Assembly (NCBI RefSeq): GCF_041435195.1
Contig: NZ_CP108106.1
Span: forward strand, 6,673,501 to 6,737,500
Source: Streptomyces sp. NBC_00224
GTDB taxonomy: Bacteria > Actinomycetota > Actinomycetes > Streptomycetales > Streptomycetaceae
Length of the DNA stretch: 64,000 bases
Direction: 5' to 3'
The translations under genes were made by a program, and so were the position numbers. Positions 40,251 to 48,835 of this stretch are shown in pieces; positions within the stretch are counted from its first letter, which is position 1, and each line of letters begins with the position of its first letter. The notes beneath the pieces are model-generated. The model saw only the letters and a program-made list of their open reading frames with translations. It searched no databases and was not told where the DNA came from.

Positions 40251-40481
40251 TCAGTGATCCTCTTCGCCTGCGGATTCGGGCACCGCGGTGAGGCGGTCCG
40301 TCTCGTCCTGTATCTCAGCGGCGATCTTCTTCAGTTCCGGCTCGAACTTGCGTCCGTGGTGAGCACAGAAGAGCAGTTCGCCGCCGCTGGTCAGAAGGAC
40401 ACGCAGGTAGGCCTGTGCGCCGCAGCGGTCGCAACGGTCAGCGGCCGTCAGGGGGCTCGCGGGGGTCAGAACAGTAGTCAC
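40251..40481 (-). CDS. DUF7455 small zinc-ribbon-like protein
   Basis: A 76-residue protein conserved next to hrdB and the topoisomerase genes in actinobacteria. It has two Cys in DRCDRCGAQAYLRV and a CAHHGRKFEPEL segment, enough to make a Cys/His zinc-binding knuckle. The function is unknown. The GTG start follows an AGAGG ribosome site. Confidence 0.88.
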   Translation of the reverse strand: MTTVLTPASPLTAADRCDRCGAQAYLRVLLTSGGELLFCAHHGRKFEPELKKIAAEIQDETDRLTAVPESAGEEDH

Positions 40482-40914
40482 GTCGCCTCTTCTCTAGCTC
40501 GACGAGCTGTCGTACCAGGGTCAACATCCAACCAGGCCGAAAACGTTCCCGCTCGTGCCTTCTCCTTGAAACTTCTTGGTCAAGGTGGCTGGCTGCTGCC
40601 GGTTGGCGGCGAATGAGCCGTATTGCGTTGCTTTACGGTTTCGCGTTGCTTGTCTTGGTTTGGTCCTCCCGGCGGGGTTGCCGGTCGTTCATGAGGACGT
40701 GCCCGGAGCCTAAATGGTTCATGCCTGGATGGGAACGTGATATCCGCATCACCCCAACGAGGGATCGAACATGCATACGAGGCTGGACTAGCATGAGTAT
40801 TGCCGAGGGTGGCGTGACAACGGCTCTACCAGGCCTCGGTACCCTCTGACCGGCGACCGACGCCGACCCCCTACCCATCGGGGGCGAATTGAAATTCAGC
40901 GAGGAGCGAACTGC
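40482..40914. other. Divergent promoter region of DUF7455 gene and parE
   Basis: About 430 bases without a gene. The AT-richer stretch 40600-40800 probably contains the parE promoter; TAGCAT at 40793-40798 is a possible -10 element with a weak TCGAAC 18 bases before it. Confidence 0.4.
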
Positions 40915-43035
40915 GTGACCGCCGAGACGTCCGTTCCGTCCACTGCGCTGCTGTCCGGCGCCGACCGGGACGGCTCCAACTACACCGCGCGGCACCTGCT
41001 CGTCCTTGAAGGCCTCGAAGCGGTCCGCAAGCGCCCCGGCATGTACATCGGCTCGACCGACAGCCGCGGCCTGATGCACTGCCTCTGGGAGATCATCGAC
41101 AACTCCGTCGACGAGGCCCTGGGCGGGTACTGCGACTTCATCGAGGTGATCCTGCACGACGACGGCTCGGTCGAGGTGCGGGACAACGGCCGGGGCATCC
41201 CGGTCGACGTCGAGCCCAAGACCGGCCTGTCGGGCGTCGAGGTCGTCATGACCAAGCTGCACGCCGGCGGCAAGTTCGGCGGCGGTTCCTACGCCGCCTC
41301 CGGCGGTCTGCACGGCGTGGGCGCGTCCGTGGTGAACGCGCTGTCGGCCCGCCTCGACGTCGAGGTCGACCGCAGCAGCGCGACGCACTCGATCAGCTTC
41401 CGGCGCGGCACGCCCGGCATGTTCACCGAGCAGGGTCCCGACGCGCCCTTCGACCCGTCGAGCGGGCTGCTCAAGGGCAAGCGGGTGCCCAAGAACCGCA
41501 CCGGCACGCGCATCCGCTACTGGGCGGACCGCCAGATCTTCCTCAAGGACGCGAAGCTCTCCCTGGAGACGCTCCACCAGCGCGCGCGTCAGACGGCCTT
41601 CCTGGTCCCCGGCCTGACCATCGTCGTCCGGGACGAGCGCGGCCTCGACGGCGAGGGGAAGACGGAAGAGACGTTCCGCTTCGACGGCGGGATCAGCGAG
41701 TTCTGCGACTACCTGGCCCAGGACAAGGGCGTCTGCGACGTGCTGCGGCTCACCGGCCAGGGCACCTTCAAGGAGACCGTCCCGGTCCTGGACGAGCGCG
41801 GCCACATGACCCCCACCGAGGTCACCCGCGAGCTCGTCGTGGACATCGCGCTGCGCTGGGGCACCGGGTACGACACCAACCTGAAGTCGTTCGTGAACAT
41901 CATCGCCACCCCCAAGGGCGGCACCCACGTCAGCGGCTTCGAGCGCTCGGTCACCAAGACCGTCAACGAGGTGCTGCGCTCGGCGAAGCTGCTGCGCGTC
42001 GCCGAGGACGACGTCGTCAAGGACGACGCCATGGAGGGCATGACGGCGGTGGTCACCGTCCGTCTCGCCGAGCCGCAGTTCGAGGGCCAGACCAAGGAGG
42101 TGCTCGGCACCTCGGCGGCCAACCGGATCGTCGCCAATGTGGTCGCCAAGGAGCTGAAGGCGTTCCTGACCTCCACCAAGCGCGACGCCAAGGCGCAGGC
42201 CCGGTCGGTGCTCGACAAGATCGTGGCCGCGGCCAGGACCCGGATCGCCGCCCGTCAGCACAAGGAGGCGCAGCGGCGGAAGACCGCCCTGGAGTCCTCC
42301 TCGCTGCCGGCCAAGCTGGCCGACTGCCGCAGCGACGACGTGGAGCGCAGCGAGCTCTTCATCGTCGAGGGCGACTCCGCGCTCGGCACCGCCAAGCTCG
42401 CCCGGAACTCGGAGTTCCAGGCGCTGCTCCCGATCCGCGGCAAGATCCTCAACGTTCAGAAGGCGTCCGTCTCGGACATGCTCAAGAACGCCGAGTGCGG
42501 CGCGATCATCCAGGTCATAGGGGCGGGCTCGGGCCGGACCTTCGACATCGACGCGGCGCGGTACGGCAAGATCGTGCTGCTCGTCGACGCCGATGTCGAC
42601 GGCGCCCACATCCGCATCCTGCTGCTGACCCTCTTCCAGCGCTATATGCGCCCGATGGTCGAGGCGGGCCGGGTCTTCGCCGCCGTCCCGCCGCTGCACC
42701 GGATCGAGCTGGTCCAGCCCAAGAAGGGCCAGGACAAGTACGTGTACACGTACTCGGACAACGAGCTGCGCCAGACCCTGCTGGAGTTCCAGCGCAAGGG
42801 CGTCCGGTACAAGGACTCCATCCAGCGTTACAAGGGCCTCGGCGAGATGGATGCCGACCAGCTGGCGGAGACCACGATGGACCCGCGGTTCCGCACCCTG
42901 CGCCGGATCAACATCGGCGACCTGGAGGCCTCCGAGCAGGTCTTCGATCTGCTGATGGGCAACGAGGTGGCGCCCCGCAAGGAGTTCATCACCAGCTCGG
43001 CGGCGACGCTGGACCGCTCGCGCATCGACGCGTAG
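40915..43035 (+). CDS. parE: DNA topoisomerase IV subunit B (GyrB/ParE type)
   Basis: A 706-residue type IIA topoisomerase ATPase subunit. GHKL ATPase motifs are EIIDNSVDEALGG, DNGRGIPVDV and GGLHGVGASVVNAL; the transducer domain follows; the TOPRIM domain has FIVEGDSALGT and LLVDADVDGAHIRIL. It ends without a GyrB-type insertion. The partner subunit is encoded at 53819-56269. In Streptomyces ParE/ParC decatenates sister chromosomes. The GTG start has GAGGAG upstream. Confidence 0.95.
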   Translation: MTAETSVPSTALLSGADRDGSNYTARHLLVLEGLEAVRKRPGMYIGSTDSRGLMHCLWEIIDNSVDEALGGYCDFIEVILHDDGSVEVRDNGRGIPVDVEPKTGLSGVEVVMTKLHAGGKFGGGSYAASGGLHGVGASVVNALSARLDVEVDRSSATHSISFRRGTPGMFTEQGPDAPFDPSSGLLKGKRVPKNRTGTRIRYWADRQIFLKDAKLSLETLHQRARQTAFLVPGLTIVVRDERGLDGEGKTEETFRFDGGISEFCDYLAQDKGVCDVLRLTGQGTFKETVPVLDERGHMTPTEVTRELVVDIALRWGTGYDTNLKSFVNIIATPKGGTHVSGFERSVTKTVNEVLRSAKLLRVAEDDVVKDDAMEGMTAVVTVRLAEPQFEGQTKEVLGTSAANRIVANVVAKELKAFLTSTKRDAKAQARSVLDKIVAAARTRIAARQHKEAQRRKTALESSSLPAKLADCRSDDVERSELFIVEGDSALGTAKLARNSEFQALLPIRGKILNVQKASVSDMLKNAECGAIIQVIGAGSGRTFDIDAARYGKIVLLVDADVDGAHIRILLLTLFQRYMRPMVEAGRVFAAVPPLHRIELVQPKKGQDKYVYTYSDNELRQTLLEFQRKGVRYKDSIQRYKGLGEMDADQLAETTMDPRFRTLRRINIGDLEASEQVFDLLMGNEVAPRKEFITSSAATLDRSRIDA

Positions 43036-43123
43036 CCGCAGCGGGGGCCGGCGGGGTGGCCGGGCCGGTCCGGGCTGCCCCGACGGCCGGGCCCGTCCGG
43101 GCGCCGGGGGTGGCGTGTCCACC

Positions 43124-43152
43124 CGTGGGTGGAGCCGAGAGCTCCACCCACG
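43124..43152 (+). terminator. Hairpin terminator after parE
   Basis: A perfect 12-bp stem CGTGGGTGGAGC with a five-base loop, 88 bases past the stop. Confidence 0.75.
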
Positions 43153-43242
43153 TTCAACCCCTGCTCCGATGTGTCTGACCAGGTCGTTTCCGTAACTTCG
43201 ATGGCGTAGGGAAGCCCTGCCGTCGTAGTTCCGGAGGCCCAG

Positions 43243-43758
43243 ATGTCCGCGCTCGTGAATGTGCTGGTGGCGGTAGCCGTCGTCGCGCTGATCGTCTCGC
43301 GCCAGGTGCGGCCCCAGCAGCTGGCCGACGCCAAGCGCTGGTGGCTCGTCCCTGCGGTCCTGGTGTACCTGGCGATACGGGAAAAGGGCCTGGTCGACCC
43401 GGACCACCACATGGCCTCGGTGCTGCTGCTCGGCACGGAGATCGCGACCGGGCTGCTCATGGGCGCGGCCTGGGGCTGGACCAGCAAGGTGTGGACCGAG
43501 GCGGACGGCTCGGTGTGGACCAGGGGCACCAGGGCGACGGCGGCCGTCTGGGCCGTGGGCATCGCGGTCCGGGCGGGGCTCGCCGGCATCGGCGCCCTGG
43601 CCGGGATACGGATGGGCACGGGCGCGCTGCTGCTTGGCCTGGCGGCATCGCTCCTGGTCCGCAGCGGCATCCTGGTGTGGCGGGCCCAGTCGCCGCCCGC
43701 GTCGTACGGTGTTGCTGCCGACGGCTCCACCCGGCCGCTGTGGAAGGACCGCGTGTGA
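43243..43758 (+). CDS. CcdC-like membrane protein (DUF1453)
   Basis: A 171-residue protein with four to five membrane segments (about residues 3-20, 32-48, 55-77, 98-118 and 122-142). The pattern fits the CcdC/DUF1453 family. It overlaps the following histidine kinase gene by four bases (GTGA), so it is cotranscribed with the two-component pair and may assist its membrane sensor. A GGAGG site precedes the ATG. Confidence 0.82.
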   Translation: MSALVNVLVAVAVVALIVSRQVRPQQLADAKRWWLVPAVLVYLAIREKGLVDPDHHMASVLLLGTEIATGLLMGAAWGWTSKVWTEADGSVWTRGTRATAAVWAVGIAVRAGLAGIGALAGIRMGTGALLLGLAASLLVRSGILVWRAQSPPASYGVAADGSTRPLWKDRV

Positions 43759-44930
43759 CCACCGACGTCTGGTTCACCTGGCCCTCACGGGAGGCGCTCT
43801 CCCGCGAGGGGCTCAGCCGCGCACGGCTGGGCATCATGTGGGGCGTGCGCGGGCTGCTGCTCGGCGGGATGCTGTGGACCGCGATCAGCGAGAAGGGGCC
43901 CGACGGCTGGTCCTGGGCCGTGGGCGTCGCCATGGTGGCGGTGATGGTCGTGCTGGCCCGGGCGTTCTGGCAGCAGACGCTCGCCCACCGGCTGTGGCCC
44001 TCGCTGGGGCTGCTCGCGCTGCTGATGGCGTCGGCGCTCGGGGCGCAGCAGACCGACTGGCACATCTTCGCGATCATCGTGTGGTGCGGCTGCGCGATCT
44101 CCGCCCTGGAACGGCTCCCGCTGGGCGCCGCCGTCCCCTGCACCCTGGTGGCCCTCGGGGCGTACGCGGTGGTGAACACCGACAACTGGCTGACCACCGC
44201 CCTCACCACCGCGGGGCTGGGCCTCGCCGGATATGTGCTGCGGCTGGACGCGGAGGCGCGGGGCAGCGCCCAGCGGCTGCTCGCCCAGGAGCGGGCTGCC
44301 CGGGCCGCCGAGGCCGAGTCGGCGGCGTTCGCCGAGCGGGCCAGGATCGCCCGCGAGATCCACGATGTGCTGGCGCACAGCCTCTCCGCCCAGCTGGTGC
44401 ATCTGGAGGCGGCCCGGCTGATGATCGAGCGCGAGCCCGCCGGGGACTTCAGGGACCGGATTCTGGAGCGGGTGGTCGCCGCCCGGTCGATGGCGCGGGA
44501 GGGTCTGGCCGAGACGCGGCAGGCGCTTTCCGCGCTGCGCGGCGAGATCACGCCGGTCGAGGACTTCCTGCACACGCTCGTCGAAGGCGGCGGGCCCGGC
44601 GGTCCGGCCGGGGTCGAAGTGGCGGGGGAGCGGCGGCCGTTGGCGGCCGAGGCGTCCCAGGCGGTGCGGCGCGTGGCGCAGGAGGCCCTCACGAATGTGC
44701 GCAAGCACGCGCCGGGCGCCGCCGTGGCCGTCCGGCTGGAGTATCTGCCGGACGAAGTGGCCCTGGAGGTACGGGACTCGGGCGGCGGCCGGGTCGCCGA
44801 CGAGCTGGCAGTCAGCGGTTCCGGATACGGTCTGCTCGGGATGAGGGAGCGCGCCGAACTGCTCGGCGGGACTCTGGAGGCGGGACCGGAGGAAGAGGGC
44901 TTCGTGGTGCGGCTGAGGGTGCCGGCATGA
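43755..44930 (+). CDS. Sensor histidine kinase (NarL/LiaS-type, HisKA_3)
   Basis: A 391-residue kinase. The N-terminal membrane block has about five to six segments (residues 25-170) with almost no extracellular domain. A coiled linker follows, then the HisKA_3 motif ARIAREIHDVLAHSLSAQL carrying the phosphorylated His. The HATPase domain has ALTNVRKHAP (N box) and SGYGLLGMRERAEL (G box). Intramembrane-sensing kinases of this type often monitor envelope stress. It is coupled to the response regulator by ATGA. Confidence 0.93.
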   Translation: MTTDVWFTWPSREALSREGLSRARLGIMWGVRGLLLGGMLWTAISEKGPDGWSWAVGVAMVAVMVVLARAFWQQTLAHRLWPSLGLLALLMASALGAQQTDWHIFAIIVWCGCAISALERLPLGAAVPCTLVALGAYAVVNTDNWLTTALTTAGLGLAGYVLRLDAEARGSAQRLLAQERAARAAEAESAAFAERARIAREIHDVLAHSLSAQLVHLEAARLMIEREPAGDFRDRILERVVAARSMAREGLAETRQALSALRGEITPVEDFLHTLVEGGGPGGPAGVEVAGERRPLAAEASQAVRRVAQEALTNVRKHAPGAAVAVRLEYLPDEVALEVRDSGGGRVADELAVSGSGYGLLGMRERAELLGGTLEAGPEEEGFVVRLRVPA

Positions 44931-45664
44931 CCGGGGAAGGGGGCGGCGTGGCTGTGGGAGGTGCTGGGGCCGAGGGCGGGCCCGGAAGTGGGGGCCGCGC
45001 GATGCGCGTGGTCGTGGCGGACGACCAGGCGGTGGTGCGCGAGGGGATCGTGATGCTCCTCGGGCTGCTGCCCGGCGTCGAGGTGGTGGGCGCGGCCAAG
45101 GACGGCGAGGAGGCGGTCGCGCTGGTCGCCGAAGTGGCCCCGGACGTGGTCCTGATGGACCTGCGGATGCCGCGCTGCGACGGGGCCGAGGCCACCCGCC
45201 GCATCCGCTCCGCTTATCCGGGCACGCAGGTGGTGATCCTGACGACCTACGCCGACGACGACTCGCTCTTCCCGGCGCTGCAGGCCGGGGCGCGCGGGTA
45301 TCTGACCAAGGACGCGGGCGGCGACGAGATCGTCAGGGCGATACAGGACGTGCTGGCCGGACAGGCCGGTCTGGCCCCCTCGGTGCAGCGGCGACTGCTC
45401 GAACGGGTGACGGCGCCACCGCCCGCAACGGCTCCCGCGGTGCTGCCCGACGGGCTCACCGGCCGTGAGGGCGAGGTGCTCGGCCTGGTCGCGGAGGGCC
45501 TGTCCAACCCCGAGATCTCCCGTGCGCTGCACATCTCCACCGCGACGGTGAAGACGCACATCAACAACATCTTCGCCAAGACGGGAGCCAGGGACCGGGC
45601 GCAGGCCGTGCGGTACGCCTATCAGCACGGCCTCTCGCGACCACCGGGTTCGGCCATCACCTAA
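44927..45664 (+). CDS. LuxR/NarL-family response regulator
   Basis: A 245-residue response regulator. The receiver domain starts at MRVVVADDQAVVREG, with phospho-acceptor Asp in VVLMDLRMP and Lys in YLTKDAG; the output domain has LTGREGEVLGLVAEGLSNPEI and TVKTHINNIFAKTGA. The ATG at 44927 overlaps the kinase stop and adds a Gly-rich leader of 25 residues; the ATG at 45002 is an alternative that matches the conserved receiver start better. Confidence 0.94.
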   Translation: MTGEGGGVAVGGAGAEGGPGSGGRAMRVVVADDQAVVREGIVMLLGLLPGVEVVGAAKDGEEAVALVAEVAPDVVLMDLRMPRCDGAEATRRIRSAYPGTQVVILTTYADDDSLFPALQAGARGYLTKDAGGDEIVRAIQDVLAGQAGLAPSVQRRLLERVTAPPPATAPAVLPDGLTGREGEVLGLVAEGLSNPEISRALHISTATVKTHINNIFAKTGARDRAQAVRYAYQHGLSRPPGSAIT

Positions 45665-45762
45665 TGGGGTGAAGAGGGGGCGTTGAAGAGTGCGGAGGCG
45701 TCCCCTCTGCCCATCCTTGGGCACGCGGCCGAACAGGGCCGTGGACTAAGGAGTGTTGTTCG

Positions 45763-46239
45763 GTGGAGAGACAGGAACGGCACGAACCGGCGGCGGCACG
45801 GATCGACGACCCCTGGTACGACGCGCTCGCCTCCGGGTGGGGCGAACTGGACTGTACGGTGCCCGCGTTCGCTCCGCCGCAGCAGCGGGCAGCAGAGCCG
45901 GACGCGGGGCACAGCGCGGCCGACATCTATCTGGAGGTGCAGCGCAGCGCTGCCTTCCAGGAAGTGCGCGCCCGCTACCGCAGGTTCGTGATCCCGGCCG
46001 CGCTCGCGTTCCTCACCTGGTACATCGCATATGTCGTCGCCGCTACCACCGCGCCTGACCTGATGGCCCATCAGGTGGTCGGGGCGGTCAATGTCGCCAT
46101 GGTCGCCGGGCTCGGCCAGTTCCTCTCCACCTTCCTGCTGACCTGGGCGTACGCCCGTCATGCGCGGCTGCGCCGGGACCGGGCCGCGCTCGAACTGCGC
46201 TGGGACACCCAGGAGATGACACGGGGGATGGCCAGGTGA
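45763..46239 (+). CDS. DUF485 membrane protein
   Basis: A 158-residue protein. After a soluble N-terminus of about 70 residues the DUF485 core has two membrane segments (FVIPAALAFLTWYIAYVVAA and VVGAVNVAMVAGLGQFLSTF). DUF485 proteins (YjcH in E. coli) are encoded with ActP-type acetate symporters, as here; the stop overlaps the symporter start (GTGA). It is probably an accessory subunit. AAGGAG is nine bases before the GTG. Confidence 0.9.
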   Translation: MERQERHEPAAARIDDPWYDALASGWGELDCTVPAFAPPQQRAAEPDAGHSAADIYLEVQRSAAFQEVRARYRRFVIPAALAFLTWYIAYVVAATTAPDLMAHQVVGAVNVAMVAGLGQFLSTFLLTWAYARHARLRRDRAALELRWDTQEMTRGMAR

Positions 46240-47834
46240 GCGCCGGACGGGATCATCAGGCGCTGGCGCTGCTGCTGTTCAGCGCGTTCGTGGCCGCGAC
46301 GCTGGCGATCACTACCTGGGTGAGCCGCAACCGGCGCGGCTCGGCGGAGGAGTTCTATGCGGGCGGGCGGCTGTTCTCCCCCATGGAGAACGGTTTCGCC
46401 ATCGCGGGCGACTACATGTCGGCCGCCTCGTTCCTGGGGATCTCCGGACTCATCGCGCTCTTCGGGTACGACGGGATGCTCTACTCCGTCGGGTTCCTGG
46501 TGGCCTGGCTGGTGGTGCTGCTACTGGTGGCCGAACTGGTCCGCAACTGCGGGCGGTTCACCCTCGCCGATGTGATCGCCGCCCGGATGAGCGAGCGCCC
46601 GGTGCGGATCGCGGCGGGAACTTCTTCGGTCACCGTGTCCGTTCTCTATCTGGTGGCGCAGATGGTCGGCGCGGGCAGTCTGGTGGCGCTGCTGCTCGGC
46701 GGCTCCAGCGGCGCGGCCCGCTCGTGGACCGTCATCGGCGTGGGCGCGCTGATGGTGATCTATGTGTCGCTGGGCGGGATGCGGGCGACCACCTGGATCC
46801 AGATCGTGAAGGCCGTCCTCCTCATGGCCGGAGCGGTCACGCTCACCGTGCTGGTGCTGATGCGCTTCCACGGAAACATCAATCTGCTGCTCAACACGGC
46901 GGCCGAACGGAGCGGCCACGGAAAGGAGTTCCTCTCCCCGGGGCTCAGATACGGCGGTGGCTGGACCGCGCGGCTCGACTTCATCAGCCTGGGCCTGGCC
47001 CTGGTGCTCGGTACGGCGGGGCTGCCGCACATCCTCTCCCGCTTCTACACGGTGCCGACCGCCCGGGCCGCGCGCCGCTCGGTCGTCTGGGCGATCGGTC
47101 TCATCGGCGGCTTCTATCTGATGACCATCGTGCTCGGCTTCGGTGCGGCCGCCGTGGTCGGCTCCGCCGAGGTGAAGTCCGCGAACGCGGCGGGGAACAC
47201 GGCCGTACCGCTGCTGGCGCTCGATCTGGGCGGCGGTGCGGGTTCCACAGGCGGAACGGTTCTCTTCGCGGTCGTGGCCGCGGTCGCCTTCGCCACCATC
47301 CTGGCCGTCGTCGCCGGGATCACCCTCGCCTCCTCCGCCTCCGTCGCCCATGACCTGTACGCCTCGCTGCGGCGGCGCCACGCCAGGCAGCACAGCGAGG
47401 TGGCGGTGGCCCGGGTCGCCGCCGCCGGGATCGGGGCGGTCGCCATCGGCCTCGGCCTGCTCGCCCGGGACCTGAACGTGGCGTTCCTGGTCGGGCTGGC
47501 GTTCGCGGTCGCGGCCTCGGCCAATCTGCCCGTGCTGCTCTACTCGTTGTTCTGGCGGAACTTCACCACCCGGGGCGCGGTCTGGTCGGTCTACGGCGGG
47601 CTGGTTCCCGCGCTGGTCCTGGTGGTGCTGTCGCCGGTGGTCTCCGGCGGGCCCCACGCGCTGTTCCCCGGGGTGGACTTCCAGTTCTTCCCGCTGGAGA
47701 ACCCGGGCCTCGTCTCCATCCCGCTGGGCTTCCTGGCCGGCTGGCTGGGCACGGTGACCTCACCCGAGCCGCCGGACGAGGCCCGCCACGCGGAGACGGA
47801 GGTGCGGTCGCTGACGGGAGCGGGCGCGGTCTAG
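46236..47834 (+). CDS. Sodium:solute symporter, ActP-like (monocarboxylate/acetate)
   Basis: A 532-residue SSS-family transporter with about 13 membrane segments. Family features are FYAGGRLFSPMENGFAIAGDYMSAASFLG at the start, LGGMRATTWIQIVKAVLL and LGTAGLPHILSRFYTVP. Similarity is closest to acetate/monocarboxylate permeases, and the coupled DUF485 gene supports this. It converges on the CitA/CitB-type two-component genes, which in other bacteria control carboxylate uptake, so regulation by that system is likely (inference). Confidence 0.93.
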   Translation: MSAGRDHQALALLLFSAFVAATLAITTWVSRNRRGSAEEFYAGGRLFSPMENGFAIAGDYMSAASFLGISGLIALFGYDGMLYSVGFLVAWLVVLLLVAELVRNCGRFTLADVIAARMSERPVRIAAGTSSVTVSVLYLVAQMVGAGSLVALLLGGSSGAARSWTVIGVGALMVIYVSLGGMRATTWIQIVKAVLLMAGAVTLTVLVLMRFHGNINLLLNTAAERSGHGKEFLSPGLRYGGGWTARLDFISLGLALVLGTAGLPHILSRFYTVPTARAARRSVVWAIGLIGGFYLMTIVLGFGAAAVVGSAEVKSANAAGNTAVPLLALDLGGGAGSTGGTVLFAVVAAVAFATILAVVAGITLASSASVAHDLYASLRRRHARQHSEVAVARVAAAGIGAVAIGLGLLARDLNVAFLVGLAFAVAASANLPVLLYSLFWRNFTTRGAVWSVYGGLVPALVLVVLSPVVSGGPHALFPGVDFQFFPLENPGLVSIPLGFLAGWLGTVTSPEPPDEARHAETEVRSLTGAGAV

Positions 47835-47890
47835 CCGTCGGCAGGATCGATCCTCCTGAGGTCAGGGCCGCCCGTCCGCGGACCCGCCGG

Positions 47891-48115
47891 TCACACCGCC
47901 CAGGCGTACCGGTGTTCCGGGCGGCCCGTCTCCCCGTACCGCAGGGTGAGGCGGAGGCGGCCGGACTGCTCCAGGAGCCGCAGGTAGCGCTGGGCGGTGG
48001 AGCGGCTGAGGCCGGTGCGGCCCGCCACCTCATGGGCCGAGAGCGGATGGTCCGCGTGGTGCAGCACCTCGCGGATCAGCTCGGCCGTAGGCAGCGAGTG
48101 ACCGCTGGGCAGCCC
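47891..48115 (-). pseudogene. Duplicated fragment of the response-regulator output domain
   Basis: Seventy-five codons ending in TGA encode GLPSGHSLPTAELIREVL, then SAHEVAGRTGLSRSTAQRYL and LRYGETGRPEHRYAWAV. These closely match the C-terminal DNA-binding part of the CitB-type regulator just upstream (LPKGHSPTTAELLRQVL, SAQEIAERAGVSRQTAQRYL, LRYGETGRPEHRYEWA). The fragment is on the same strand and in the same frame as that gene, separated from its stop by 14 codons, and has no start codon of its own. It is best explained as a remnant of tandem duplication, reached only by stop-codon readthrough if at all. Confidence 0.75.
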
Positions 48116-48157
48116 GGGGGCACTCGGACCTCCCCGGGCGTCACTCGGACCCGGGCG

Positions 48158-48835
48158 TCAGCGGCCGGTCGCCCACTCGTAGCGGTGCTCGGGGCGGCCG
48201 GTCTCCCCGTAGCGCAGACCGAGCCGCACCCGGCCCGCCCGCTCCAGGAGCTTCAGATAGCGCTGGGCCGTCTGCCGGCTCACCCCCGCCCGCTCCGCGA
48301 TCTCCTGCGCCGAGAGCGGGCCTTCGGCCGCGAGCAGCACCTGGCGCAGCAGTTCGGCGGTGGTGGGGGAGTGGCCCTTGGGCAGGTCGGGCTCGGCGGA
48401 GACGGAGAGGGCGCCGAAGATCCGGTCCACCTGGGCCTGTTCGGCCTCGCCGCCGCCGTCGAGGGTGCGGCGCAGCGCGGCGTACGCCTCCAGCTTGGTG
48501 CGCAGCCCCGCGAAGTTGAACGGCTTGACGAGGTACTGGAGTGCCCCCTGGCGCATCGCGGCCTGGACGGTGCTGACGTCGCGGGCGGCCGTCACCATGA
48601 TCACGTCGGTGTGGTGGCCGAGCCGGCGCAGCTCGCGTACGACGGCGAGGCCGTTCTCGTCCGGCAGATAGTGGTCGAGCAGGACCAGGTCGACGGGGCG
48701 CTCGGCGATGACCGCGAGCGCCTCCGCGGCCGAATGCGCCTTCGCCACCACCCGGAAACCGGGAACTTTCTCGGCGTACGCGGCATTGATGTCGGCGACC
48801 CGCCGGTCGTCGTCCACGACGAGGACATCGATCAT
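48158..48835 (-). CDS. CitB/DcuR-family response regulator
   Basis: A 225-residue regulator. The receiver domain (MIDVLVVDDDRRVADIN) has its acceptor Asp in VLLDHYLP and Lys in YLVKPFN. The output domain is a winged helix (SAQEIAERAGVSRQTAQRYLK) typical of the CitB/DctR group. It overlaps its kinase by four bases (ATGA). CitA/CitB-type systems sense extracellular di- or tricarboxylates and switch on their uptake; the convergent symporter gene is the natural target. Confidence 0.93.
   Translation of the reverse strand: MIDVLVVDDDRRVADINAAYAEKVPGFRVVAKAHSAAEALAVIAERPVDLVLLDHYLPDENGLAVVRELRRLGHHTDVIMVTAARDVSTVQAAMRQGALQYLVKPFNFAGLRTKLEAYAALRRTLDGGGEAEQAQVDRIFGALSVSAEPDLPKGHSPTTAELLRQVLLAAEGPLSAQEIAERAGVSRQTAQRYLKLLERAGRVRLGLRYGETGRPEHRYEWATGR

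Noticed and set aside
47563..48033. Minus-strand open frame of 156 codons over the symporter end
   Set aside because: It is in the wrong frame. The meaningful frame in this stretch is the response-regulator fragment at 47891-48115.
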